Program-made: the position numbers and the translations under genes
Shown here: positions 15,351-24,103 of the stretch, in pieces
Position numbering within the stretch: the stretch's first letter is position 1
Layout: every line of letters starts with the position of its first letter
The notes under the pieces: model-generated
What the model was told of the DNA's origin: nothing
Databases searched by the model: none
Seen by the model: only the letters and a program-made list of their open reading frames with translations
Source: Bradyrhizobium sp. AUGA SZCCT0176
GTDB lineage: Bacteria > Pseudomonadota > Alphaproteobacteria > Rhizobiales > Xanthobacteraceae
DNA length: 64,000 bases
Direction: 5' to 3'
Assembly (NCBI RefSeq): GCF_018130145.1
Contig: NZ_JAFCMB010000008.1
Location: 1-64,000, forward strand

Positions 15351-18300
15351 TACTGCATCCCCTCGGTGGCGCCGGCGACCGGCGGCCCGGCAGGCCCCGG
15401 CTCCGGCACCGCCTTGTCGATTTTGCGGTTGAGCCGGTCGAGCGCCAGATAGATCACGGGCGTGGTGTAGAGCGTCAGCAGCTGGCTCAGCAGCAGGCCG
15501 CCGATGATCGAGACGCCGAGCGGGAAACGCAATTCCGCGCCGGTGCCGCTTTCGAGCGCCAGCGGCAGCGCGCCGAACAGGGCAGCCAGCGTCGTCATCA
15601 TGATCGGGCGGAAGCGCAACAGGCAGGCCTGCACGATCGCTTCGTTCGCAGACATGCCCTTGTGACGCTCCGCCTCAAGGGCAAAGTCGATCATCATGAT
15701 CGCGTTCTTCTTGACGATGCCCATCAGGAGAATGATGCCGATCAGTCCGATCACCGACAGGTCCTGGCCGCACAGCATCAGCGCCAGAATGGCGCCGATG
15801 CCGGCCGAGGGCAGCGTCGAGAGAATGGTGATCGGGTGGATGTAGCTCTCATAGAGCACGCCGAGCACGATGTAGATGGTGACCAGCGCAGCCAGGATCA
15901 GCCATGGCTGCCCGGCCAGCGATTTGGCGAACTCGGCCGCGTCGCCGGCATAGACGCCGACGATGCTGCCGGGCATGCCGATGCGGGTTTCGATCGACTT
16001 GACCGCCTCGACGGCGTCGCCGAGCGCTTCGCCCGGCGCCAGGTTGAAACTGAGCGAGATGGCGGGGAACTGCGCGTGATGCGAAATCGCCAGCGGCGCG
16101 GTGGTCCGCGTCAGCGTCGCGATCGCCGAGATCGGCACCTGACCGGCCGGGCTTCCCGGCGTTGCCGCCACACCCGGCACGTAGAGTTTCGAGAGGATCG
16201 AAGGATCGCGCTGATACATCGGCATGGCTTCCAGCACCACGCGGTACTGGTTGGCCTGGCCGTAGATGGTCGATATCTGCCGCTGCGCAAAGGCGTCGTT
16301 CAGCGTATCGGTCACGACTTGCAGGCTGACGCCGAGCTGGCCGGCGCGCTGGCGGTCGATATCGAGCGCAGCGCGCAAGCCGCCCTCCTGCGCTTCCGAC
16401 GAGACATCGCGGAACAACGGATCCCGCCGCATTTCGGCGACGAGCCTGTTGGCCCATTTGGTCACTTCGGCGGAATCGGTGCCGGTCAGCGTGTACTGGT
16501 ATTGCGAGCGGCTCGACTGGGTCGAGATCTGCACATCCTGCACCGGCTGGAAATAGATGGTCATGCCGGGGATCGAGGCCGTGCGCTGCTTCAGCCGGTT
16601 GACCACGACCATGATGTCGTCGTGCCGCTCGCCGCGCGGGCGCAACGTCATCACCAGCCGCCCGACATTGGTGGTCGGATTGACCGAGCCTGCGCCGATC
16701 ACGGAGACCACGCCGACCACGTCCGGATCGGCCTGGATCGCGGCGGCCGCCGCCATCTGCCGGCTTTGCATCTCGGCAAAGGAAACGTCGGGCCCGGCCT
16801 CGGTCACCGCCGTGATCGAAGCGGTGTCCTGCAGCGGCAGAAACCCCTTCGGCGCGACCACGTACATGACCAGGGTAGCGACGATGGTGAGGAACGTCAC
16901 GGCGAGCGTGGCGCGCTGGCGCTGCAGCACCCACAATAGCGTGCGGTGATAGAGCTCGACCGTGCGGTCGATGAAGCGGCTGACGGCGGCGAGCCCCGGA
17001 ACGGCGTACTCCTCATGGACGTTCTTGAGCAGCCGCGAGCACATCATCGGCGTCAGCGTCAATGAGACGACCGCCGACGTCACCACCGCGATCGTCAGCG
17101 TCAGCGCGAATTCGCGGAACATGCGGCCGACCAGGCCGGACATGAACAATAGCGGGATGAACACCGCAATCAGCGACACCGTCAGCGAAATCACGGTGAA
17201 GCCGATCTCGCTGGCGCCCTTCAGCGAGGCCTCCATGACCGACTCGCCGTCTTCCATGTGGCGGACGATGTTCTCGATCATCACGATGGCGTCGTCGACC
17301 ACGAAGCCGGTGCCGATCGTGAGCGCCATCAGCGACAGATTGTCGAGGCTGAAGCCCGCGAAATACATGATCCCGAAGCTCGTGATCAGCGACAACGGCA
17401 GCGCCACTCCCGCAATCAGCGTGGCACGCAGCGAGCGCAGGAACAGCAGCACGACCAGCGTCACCAGCACCACTGAAAGGATCAGCGTAAACTGCACGTC
17501 ATGGACGGAGGCGCGGATGGTGACGGTGCGGTCGCTGACGATGGTCAGCTTGACGCCCGCCGGGATCGCGCGCTGCACCTTCGGAATTTCCTCGCGGATC
17601 TGGCGCACCACCTCGATCACATTGGCGCCGGGCTGCCGCTGGATGTCGATGATGACGGCCGGCGTGCCCTGATACCAGCCGCCGGTACGGTCGTTCTCCA
17701 GCCCGTCGATGATGATGGCGACGTCGCCGATCGTGACCGGTGCGCCATTGCGATAGGCGATGATGATCGGCTTGTAGGCCTCCGCGGCCGCGATCTGGTC
17801 GTTGGCAGCGATGGTGTAGGATTGCTGCGCGCCGTCGAGCGATCCCTTCGGGCCCGAGACGTTGGCCCCGGCAATGGCGGCGCGTAGATCCTCCATCGAA
17901 ATGCCGTAGGCGGCGAGCCGCGCAAGGTCGGCCTGCACCCGCACCGCAGGCTTCAGCCCGCCGAGCACCGCGACACGGCCGACGCCGGAAATCTGGCTGA
18001 GCCGCTGGCCCAAAATCGTGTCGGCGATATCGCTCATCGCGCGCAGCGAAATCGTCTCCGACGTCAGCGCCAGCGTCAAGACCGGCGCATCGGCCGGGTT
18101 GACCTTGGCATAGGTCGGTGGGTACGGCAGGTTTTTCGGCAGGATGCCGGCCGCCGCATTGATCGCGGCCTGCACGTCCTGGGTGGCGCCGTCGATGTCA
18201 CGGTTGAGATCGAACTGCAACGATATCTGGCTGACGCCGAACGAACTGGTCGATTGCATCGACGACAGCGACGGGATCTGGCCGAGCTGACGCTCCAGCG

Positions 18301-18496
18301 GCGCCGTGATCAGCGACGCCACCACGTCCGGGCTGGCGCCCGGCAGTTGCGTCGTGACCTGCACGGTCGGGAAATCAACCTGCGGCAGCGCCGACACCGG
18401 CAACGCCCAATAGCCGAGCGCACCGCCGATCAACAGCGCGATCCCGAGCAACGAGGTCGCGATCGGCCGGCGGATGAATGGTTCGGAGACGCTCAT
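15350..18496 (-). CDS. mdtB: RND multidrug efflux permease, MdtB-like
   Basis: 1048 residues starting MSVSEPFIRRPIATSLLGIA at 18496. GAGGA lies 8 nt upstream and the adaptor stop is 10 nt before, so the longer frame to 18718 is rejected. The TM4 relay DD is in GTGFVVDDAIVMIENIVRH. Other landmarks are ATQDVQAAINAAAGILP near the pore domain, FLPLQDTASITAVTEAGPDVSF after TM7, and AMMLVNGIV-type helices represented by LLMGIVKKNAIMMIDFALEAER. The C-terminal tail is Pro/Gly-rich. It forms the pump with the MdtC-like subunit encoded immediately downstream. Confidence 0.92.
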   Translation of the reverse strand: MSVSEPFIRRPIATSLLGIALLIGGALGYWALPVSALPQVDFPTVQVTTQLPGASPDVVASLITAPLERQLGQIPSLSSMQSTSSFGVSQISLQFDLNRDIDGATQDVQAAINAAAGILPKNLPYPPTYAKVNPADAPVLTLALTSETISLRAMSDIADTILGQRLSQISGVGRVAVLGGLKPAVRVQADLARLAAYGISMEDLRAAIAGANVSGPKGSLDGAQQSYTIAANDQIAAAEAYKPIIIAYRNGAPVTIGDVAIIIDGLENDRTGGWYQGTPAVIIDIQRQPGANVIEVVRQIREEIPKVQRAIPAGVKLTIVSDRTVTIRASVHDVQFTLILSVVLVTLVVLLFLRSLRATLIAGVALPLSLITSFGIMYFAGFSLDNLSLMALTIGTGFVVDDAIVMIENIVRHMEDGESVMEASLKGASEIGFTVISLTVSLIAVFIPLLFMSGLVGRMFREFALTLTIAVVTSAVVSLTLTPMMCSRLLKNVHEEYAVPGLAAVSRFIDRTVELYHRTLLWVLQRQRATLAVTFLTIVATLVMYVVAPKGFLPLQDTASITAVTEAGPDVSFAEMQSRQMAAAAAIQADPDVVGVVSVIGAGSVNPTTNVGRLVMTLRPRGERHDDIMVVVNRLKQRTASIPGMTIYFQPVQDVQISTQSSRSQYQYTLTGTDSAEVTKWANRLVAEMRRDPLFRDVSSEAQEGGLRAALDIDRQRAGQLGVSLQVVTDTLNDAFAQRQISTIYGQANQYRVVLEAMPMYQRDPSILSKLYVPGVAATPGSPAGQVPISAIATLTRTTAPLAISHHAQFPAISLSFNLAPGEALGDAVEAVKSIETRIGMPGSIVGVYAGDAAEFAKSLAGQPWLILAALVTIYIVLGVLYESYIHPITILSTLPSAGIGAILALMLCGQDLSVIGLIGIILLMGIVKKNAIMMIDFALEAERHKGMSANEAIVQACLLRFRPIMMTTLAALFGALPLALESGTGAELRFPLGVSIIGGLLLSQLLTLYTTPVIYLALDRLNRKIDKAVPEPGPAGPPVAGATEGMQ

Positions 18497-18506
18497 GGTT
18501 GCGTCC

Positions 18507-19922
18507 TCATGGCTGCGATTTCGCAGGCCCGCCCGATTGTTGGCCTGCCGGTGCCGGCCCGGTCTGTCCTTTTTGATCGCCCTCGCCGCGTTCGCGCCTG
18601 CCGCGGTGTTCGCCGTCTTTGGCTTGTCCTTCCTTGGCCTGGCCACCCTGACCGCCCTTGCCGTCGGGGCTGCGGCTGCGCTTGCGCGGCGCGAGGTCGG
18701 CGGTCGGCGCCCGGTCATCGGTGCCGATCAGAACCTTGGCGCCGTCGGACAGATTGGCAAAGCCCGTGGTCACCACACGGTCGGAGGTCGAAAGCCCGCT
18801 CGCGATCACGGCATCGTGCTCGTTCTGCTGCGTCACCACGACAGGCTTGGCGGTTGCGATATCGCCGGGGCCGATCACGTAGCTGAACGTCCCGGCGGGA
18901 CCGCGCTGGACCGCCGAGGTCGGTACCACGATCGCCTTGTCGAGCGTTTCGACCTTCAGCCGCACATTGACGAATTGACCCGGCCAGAGCTGGAATTTGG
19001 CGTTGGGAAATTCCGCCTTGAGTTTCAGCGTTCCCGTGGTCGGGTCGACCTGGTTGTCGATGCCTTTCAGCGTGCCGGTGTCGACCACGGTGACGCCGTC
19101 ATTGCCGAAGACGTCGACCGCGAGTGCGCCCTTGGCGGCGGCGGCATTGACCCGCACGATCTGTTGCTGCGGCAGGCTGAACTGTACCGCGATCGGCTGC
19201 AGCTGGGTGATGATGACGAGACCGGTCGCATCCGACGCCTTCACGATATTGCCCTGGTCGACCTGGCGCAGGCCGGCGCGTCCCGACAGGGGTGCGATGA
19301 TCTTGGTGTAACCGAGGGTGGCTTGCGCATTGTCGATCGCGGCCTGGTCGGCCTTCACGAGCGCTTCCTGCTGGGCCACCAAAGCGCGCTGCGTATCGGC
19401 CTGCTGCTTCGATCCGGCGTTGGACGCCGCGAGCTGCTGGTAACGCGCGAGATCGAGTTTCTGGTTGGCGAGCTGGGCTTCGTCCTGCGCCTTCTTGGCA
19501 ACCGCCTGATCATATTGCGCCTGGTAGATCACCGGATCGATTTCGCCCAGCACGTCGCCCTTCTTGACGTCCTGGCCTTCGGTGAAGTTCACCGAGATCA
19601 ACTTGCCATCGACCTGGGCGCGCACGAGAACGTTATTCAGCGCGCGGACAGAGCCGACGCCATCGAGATAGACCGGCACGTCCTGGGTGCGCGGCGTCGC
19701 CGCCAGCACCGGCACCGGCAGGTCGAGGCGCGCACCGCCGCGACCACCGCCGCCGGCATTAGGCTTAGGCTGAAACGCGTACCAGCCGATGTAGCCGAGC
19801 CCGCCCAGGATCACGAGCGTCACGGCCAACGAGACCATGCGCTTGAGCACGCGCGACCAGAAACCCGGCTTGCGCACTTCCGGGGGTTTGGTGTCTTCCT
19901 CTGACTCCGGCTTAAAGAGCAT
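18507..19922 (-). CDS. mdtA: RND efflux periplasmic adaptor, MdtA-like
   Basis: 471 residues. A single N-terminal TM (~32-50) follows a charged cytoplasmic tail. Then come the barrel-sandwich half-motif VRAQVDGKLISVNFTEGQDVKKGDVL, a coiled-coil hairpin (~125-200, rich in Ala/Gln/Lys), the second lipoyl half TKIIAPLSGRAGLRQVDQGN, and a beta-barrel with GTLKLKAEFPNAKFQLWPGQFVNVRL. The final ~50 residues are a Lys/Gly/Gln-rich low-complexity tail (GKGGQGGQAKEGQAK) unusual for the family. It connects the inner-membrane permeases to the outer-membrane factor encoded just upstream; its ATG overlaps that gene's end by 11 bp. Confidence 0.92.
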   Translation of the reverse strand: MLFKPESEEDTKPPEVRKPGFWSRVLKRMVSLAVTLVILGGLGYIGWYAFQPKPNAGGGGRGGARLDLPVPVLAATPRTQDVPVYLDGVGSVRALNNVLVRAQVDGKLISVNFTEGQDVKKGDVLGEIDPVIYQAQYDQAVAKKAQDEAQLANQKLDLARYQQLAASNAGSKQQADTQRALVAQQEALVKADQAAIDNAQATLGYTKIIAPLSGRAGLRQVDQGNIVKASDATGLVIITQLQPIAVQFSLPQQQIVRVNAAAAKGALAVDVFGNDGVTVVDTGTLKGIDNQVDPTTGTLKLKAEFPNAKFQLWPGQFVNVRLKVETLDKAIVVPTSAVQRGPAGTFSYVIGPGDIATAKPVVVTQQNEHDAVIASGLSTSDRVVTTGFANLSDGAKVLIGTDDRAPTADLAPRKRSRSPDGKGGQGGQAKEGQAKDGEHRGRRERGEGDQKGQTGPAPAGQQSGGPAKSQP

Positions 19923-21357
19923 CGACCGGCCTTTCCATCCTAGGCTCCCAGCCGCCCCCCAGCGCCTGATACAGGCTGACGATCGCGAGCAGCCGGGCCA
20001 ATTGGGCCTGCGACAGCGAATCTTCCGCCTGGAATAACGTCAATTGCGTATTTAGCACAGTTACGATGTCGGCAGTTCCGGCCCGCAATTGCTGCTCGGA
20101 CAGTTGAAACGCCCGCCGCGAGGACGCCACCACCTCGCGCTGCAGCCGCAGCCGCTCCGTGGTCTGGCGGATCGACATCAACGCATTGTCGACATCGGCA
20201 AAGGCCTGCACCACCGTCTTGCGATAGGTCTGCAGCAGTTCATCCTGCCGGGCCTTGGTGTATTCGAAATTGCCGAGGATCCTGCCGCCGTCGAAGATCG
20301 GCTGGGTCAGGCTGCCGACCATGCTGAAGAACGCGGCGTGCGGCTGAAACAGCGACGTCAGTGCGGAGCTCTGATAGCCACCCTGCCCGGTCAGTTGAAT
20401 GCTCGGGAAAAACTGCGCACGGGCGTTGCCGACATTGGCGGTGGCGGATGCCAGCTGGGCTTCCTGGCGCCTGATGTCGGGGCGTTGCGTCAGGAGCTCC
20501 GACGGCAGTCCGGGCGTGACGCGGGGCGAGGCAACCTGGTTCAGCGTGCCGCCGATGACGCGCACCGATTCCGGCGGCCGCGATACCAGCGTCGCCAGCG
20601 CGTTGATGTTCTGGTCGAGCGTTTGCCGCAGCGGCGGCACCAGCGCGCGCTGGTTGGCCACGACGGTTTCCTGCTGGGCGACGTCGAGATCGTTTCCGGT
20701 GCCGGCCTGCAGCCGCTGCTTGATCGCTTCGAGGATCCGGATCGCGCTGGCGATGTTGCGCTCTGCGGTGCGAATCCGGTCCTGCGCCGCGAGCACCTGG
20801 AAATAGGCGTTGGCAACCGTGGTCAGCGTGGTCAATGCGATGACGTCGCGGTCGAAGCGGTTGGCAACGGCGGTCTCTTCTGCCGCCTGGGCGGCGTCGC
20901 GATTCTTGCCCCAGAAATCGAGCTCATAGCTGGCGCTGAGCGAGGACTGATAGTTGACGACCTCGCGGCCGCCATTGGTAAGGCCGCTCGCGCTCGAGCC
21001 GGAGGTGCGGGAATAGCTTTCCGAACCGGTGCCGCTCAGATTCGGCAGCAACGCCGCGCCGGCAATCCGGGCCTGCGCATCGGCCTGCACGAAGCGTGCG
21101 GTGGCGGCGGCAATGTCCAGATTGACGGTCTGGGCCTCTTCCATCAGCGTCGTCAGTTCCCGCGAGCGGAAACCGCGCCACCAGTCGAGCGTCGGCGGCG
21201 CGTCCTGCGGCTTGGTCAGGCGGGCGGCCTTGTAGCCGTCGGGGACGTCGAGCGCGGGATCGGGCAGATCCTTGGTCAGGATGCAGCCCGCCGAACTGGC
21301 GACCAGCCCTACGACCGCGAACGACCGCGCCAACCGGCTTACACCTGGAAACCGCAT
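19912..21357 (-). CDS. NodT-family RND outer-membrane efflux lipoprotein
   Basis: 481 residues from the ATG at 21355-21357; the longer frame to 21651 is not supported. The signal ends in ASSAGC, so Cys25 should be lipidated. Two outer-membrane-factor repeats follow, with markers such as LDWWRGFRSRELTTLM, SASYELDFWGKNRDAA and ELLTQRPDIRRQEAQLASATANVG, typical of the NodT/OprM group. It forms the TolC-like exit duct. First gene of the four-gene efflux operon. The order outer-membrane factor, adaptor, MdtB, MdtC means the whole pump is encoded together. Confidence 0.9.
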   Translation of the reverse strand: MRFPGVSRLARSFAVVGLVASSAGCILTKDLPDPALDVPDGYKAARLTKPQDAPPTLDWWRGFRSRELTTLMEEAQTVNLDIAAATARFVQADAQARIAGAALLPNLSGTGSESYSRTSGSSASGLTNGGREVVNYQSSLSASYELDFWGKNRDAAQAAEETAVANRFDRDVIALTTLTTVANAYFQVLAAQDRIRTAERNIASAIRILEAIKQRLQAGTGNDLDVAQQETVVANQRALVPPLRQTLDQNINALATLVSRPPESVRVIGGTLNQVASPRVTPGLPSELLTQRPDIRRQEAQLASATANVGNARAQFFPSIQLTGQGGYQSSALTSLFQPHAAFFSMVGSLTQPIFDGGRILGNFEYTKARQDELLQTYRKTVVQAFADVDNALMSIRQTTERLRLQREVVASSRRAFQLSEQQLRAGTADIVTVLNTQLTLFQAEDSLSQAQLARLLAIVSLYQALGGGWEPRMERPVDAL

Positions 21358-22197
21358 TCGCCAGCCTTCAACCACAGCCCCCGGTATTCGCTGGGTCACA
21401 CCCGTTCTCCACCGGGCAAATTCCGGCGTGGCCCGCGATGAACGCTTGTTTGAGTGGTCTGCGACCCGTTCACGGGGGTGATGCTTCCGTTGGAACCGAG
21501 CCGTCATACTACCCTTGCGATCAGGGCGCGGACAGTCCTGGAACCATCCCGACGATCGCTGGCGCCAGCGCGCCAATCGACGATCAAAAGTGCAAGTTAG
21601 CCTTATTTTATCGGCCTTGGAACGCGATCGGGATGATGTCGGATCGTCCAAACCTTACGAAGATTTCACGGGTTTTTTCCGCTATTCCCACTGCCCAAAT
21701 CCATCTTCGCGCATGAAAACGCGCCTGCGGCCGATTCGATACTCCGGGAACTCCCTGCGCAGCTTCCACGAAGGGGACAAATGCGGGTCGCCTGGTGTCG
21801 GAAAGGGAATCGCCGGCAATGCTGCGGCCTCGATCCTGTCGAAGCATTATCCAGTCATTGATCGCGAACTCCGGCCTGGCGGACAACGTCACCATCATCG
21901 GCTCCGTGAACTTTGTCGCCTTCCTCAGCAACCGTCGCCTCGCTCGGCGAACGGCTCGCTTTTCCCGTCATCCGCAAGCGCATTTCCGGGCAAGATTATG
22001 CCAAGGCGCTCGCGATCTGGCGAAGCAATTTCCGCGCGCCCTGGCCGAACCTGATGCCGTCAGGGAAATATCGCGGCGCGTCAGGTGGTGTTCGCAAATC
22101 CGGATGACCGGCTGCGACTTAAGCGCTGGCTTGTATGCCCGGCAGCCGTCCTTTAGGGTTCGCCCAACGATCAGGCAAAGCAAACCGGCAATTCCAA
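21358..22197. other. 840-bp intergenic stretch between efflux operon and cysK
   Basis: Frames on both strands overlap, have no recognisable domains and lack good ribosome-binding sites. It should contain the divergent promoters of the efflux operon and cysK, but I could not identify convincing -35/-10 pairs. No regulator gene flanks the pump. Confidence 0.5.
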
Positions 22198-23238
22198 ATG
22201 ACCTTCAACAAAGACGTCATCGAAGCGATCGGCAACACGCCGCTCATCAAGCTCAAGCACGCTTCCGAAGCGACCGGCTGCACCATTCTCGGCAAGGCCG
22301 AATTCATGAATCCCGGCCAGTCGGTGAAGGACCGCGCCGGCAAATGGATGATCCTGGAAGCCGAGAAGCGCGGCGACCTCAAGCCCGGCGGCCTGGTTCT
22401 GGAAGCGACCGCGGGCAATACCGGCATCGGTCTTGCCGTCGTAGCGAGCGCGCGTGGGTACCGGACGATGATCCTGATCCCGGAAACCCAGAGCCAGGAA
22501 AAAAAGGACATGCTGCGGCTATGCGGCGCGGAACTGATCGAAGTGCCGCAGCTGCCGTACTCCAATCCGAACAACTACCAGCACGTCGGACGACGGCTCG
22601 CCGCGCAGCTGCGCAAGAGCGAGCCGAACGGCGTGCTGTTCGCCGATCAGTGGAACAACCTCGATAACGCCAAGGCGCACTACGAATCGACCGGCCCCGA
22701 GATCTGGCAGCAGACCGGCGGCAAGATCGACGGCTTCATCTGCTCGGTCGGCACCGGCGGCACGCTGGCCGGCACCAGCCGCTATCTGAAGGAAAAGCAT
22801 CCGGGCATCGTCAACGCCTGCGCCGATCCCCATGGCTTTGCGATGTACGAGCTGTTCAAGAACGGCACGGCCAAATCGACACCGGGAGACTCGATCACCG
22901 AGGGCATCGGGCTCGGGCGCGTCACGCCGGTCATCGAGACCGCGAAGGTCGACGACGCCTTTCTGATCTCGGACGAGGAAGCCGTAAAGGTGATCTACGA
23001 CCTAACCGAGCACGAGGGCCTTTGTCTCGGCGGCTCCACCGGCGTCAACATCGCGGGCGCGATCCAGCTCGCCAAGCAGCTTGGGCCCGGCAAGACCATC
23101 GTGACCATCCTTGCCGATTCCGGCGGCCGCTATCAGTCAAAGCTGTTCAATCCGGCTTTCATGCGAGCTAAGAATCTGCCGGTGCCGGAATGGCTGGAGA
23201 AGCGCCCGAAGGTCGACCTGCCGTTCGAGAAGGTGTGA
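22198..23238 (+). CDS. cysK: cysteine synthase (O-acetylserine sulfhydrylase family)
   Basis: 346 residues from the ATG at 22198. The PLP lysine is K44 in EFMNPGQSVKDRAGKW, a consensus N-P-x-x-S-V-K-D-R variant; ATAGNTGIGLA (~71-80) binds the substrate carboxylate and SVGTGGTLAGTSRYLK binds the PLP phosphate. The protein is about 25-40 residues longer at the C-terminus than E. coli CysK, as in the alphaproteobacterial cysteine synthase A type. It makes cysteine from O-acetylserine and sulfide in the cytoplasm. The frame extends upstream to 22135 without support. It converges on aapP. Confidence 0.9.
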   Translation: MTFNKDVIEAIGNTPLIKLKHASEATGCTILGKAEFMNPGQSVKDRAGKWMILEAEKRGDLKPGGLVLEATAGNTGIGLAVVASARGYRTMILIPETQSQEKKDMLRLCGAELIEVPQLPYSNPNNYQHVGRRLAAQLRKSEPNGVLFADQWNNLDNAKAHYESTGPEIWQQTGGKIDGFICSVGTGGTLAGTSRYLKEKHPGIVNACADPHGFAMYELFKNGTAKSTPGDSITEGIGLGRVTPVIETAKVDDAFLISDEEAVKVIYDLTEHEGLCLGGSTGVNIAGAIQLAKQLGPGKTIVTILADSGGRYQSKLFNPAFMRAKNLPVPEWLEKRPKVDLPFEKV

Positions 23239-23256
23239 GGCGGACGCGAAATCGCA

Positions 23257-23342
23257 GGGTGGGCAAAAGCGCATTGGCGCCGTGCCCACCATCTATCCAG
23301 ATATCGTACCTTGATGGTGGGCACGCTTCGCTTTGCCCACCC
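23257..23342. repeat. palindromic dispersed repeat / bidirectional terminator between cysK and aapP
   Basis: The left part GGGTGGGCAAAAGCG...GTGCCCACCATC is inverted as GATGGTGGGCAC...GCTTTGCCCACCC. The arms are close to 30 bp with an internal gap and a ~19-nt loop. This is a repeat type I recall as common between Bradyrhizobium genes. It sits exactly between two convergent genes, so it may end both transcripts. Confidence 0.75.
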
Positions 23343-23349
23343 GACGAAG

Positions 23350-24099
23350 CTAATGCCGCAATATCTGGCTGAGGAACAACTTGGTCCGCGCGTGCTGCGG
23401 ATTGGCGAAGAAGTTTTCCGGCGTGTTGGATTCGATCACCTGGCCTGCGTCCATGAACACGACGCGATTGGCGACTTCGCGCGCGAACCCCATTTCGTGC
23501 GTGACGACCAGCATGGTCATGCCTTCATTGGCGAGATCGACCATGGTGTCGAGCACTTCCTTGACCATTTCCGGATCGAGCGCCGAGGTCGGCTCGTCGA
23601 ACAGCATGACCTTGGGGTTCATGGTCAGCGCGCGGGCGATCGCCACGCGCTGCTGCTGACCGCCAGACATCTGCCCCGGATATTTGCTGGCCTGGTGCGG
23701 GATCTTGACCCGCTCCAGATATTTCATCGCGGTCGCCTCGGCGTCCTTCTTGGGGATATTGCGCACCCAGATCGGCGCCAGCGTGCAGTTCTCCAGCACG
23801 GTCAAATGCGGAAACAGGTTGAAGCTCTGGAACACCATGCCGACTTCGCGCCGGACTTCGTCGACGCGCCGCAAATTGGGCCCAAGTTCGATGCCCTCGA
23901 CGACGATCTCGCCTTCCTGGAATTCCTCCAGCGCATTGATGCAGCGGATCAGCGTCGACTTGCCCGAGCCTGAGGGACCGCAAATGACGATGCGCTCTCC
24001 CTTGGCGACACCGAGGTTGATGTCACGCAGGACGTGAAAGTCCCCGTACCATTTGTTGAGAGCCTTGATGCCAACGATCTGATCTGTGCTCATGCTCAT
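23350..24099 (-). CDS. aapP: general L-amino acid ABC transporter ATPase AapP
   Basis: 249 residues. Walker A GPSGSGKST at 41-49, Q-loop Q91, signature MSGGQQQR at 144-151, Walker B VMLFDEP at 164-170, and the switch His in VVTHEMGF. High similarity to polar-amino-acid (GlnQ/AapP) ATPases. Last gene of aapJQMP; ATP hydrolysis drives uptake of a broad range of L-amino acids through AapQ/AapM. Confidence 0.93.
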   Translation of the reverse strand: MSMSTDQIVGIKALNKWYGDFHVLRDINLGVAKGERIVICGPSGSGKSTLIRCINALEEFQEGEIVVEGIELGPNLRRVDEVRREVGMVFQSFNLFPHLTVLENCTLAPIWVRNIPKKDAEATAMKYLERVKIPHQASKYPGQMSGGQQQRVAIARALTMNPKVMLFDEPTSALDPEMVKEVLDTMVDLANEGMTMLVVTHEMGFAREVANRVVFMDAGQVIESNTPENFFANPQHARTKLFLSQILRH

Positions 24100-24103
24100 T
24101 CAC

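Noticed and set aside
22100..22197. Riboswitch or T-box upstream of cysK
   Set aside because: No conserved core or strong nested stems could be made out by eye.
21515..22667. Several plus-strand frames upstream of and within cysK
   Set aside because: No recognisable domain, and they conflict with the cysK frame or lie in noncoding sequence.
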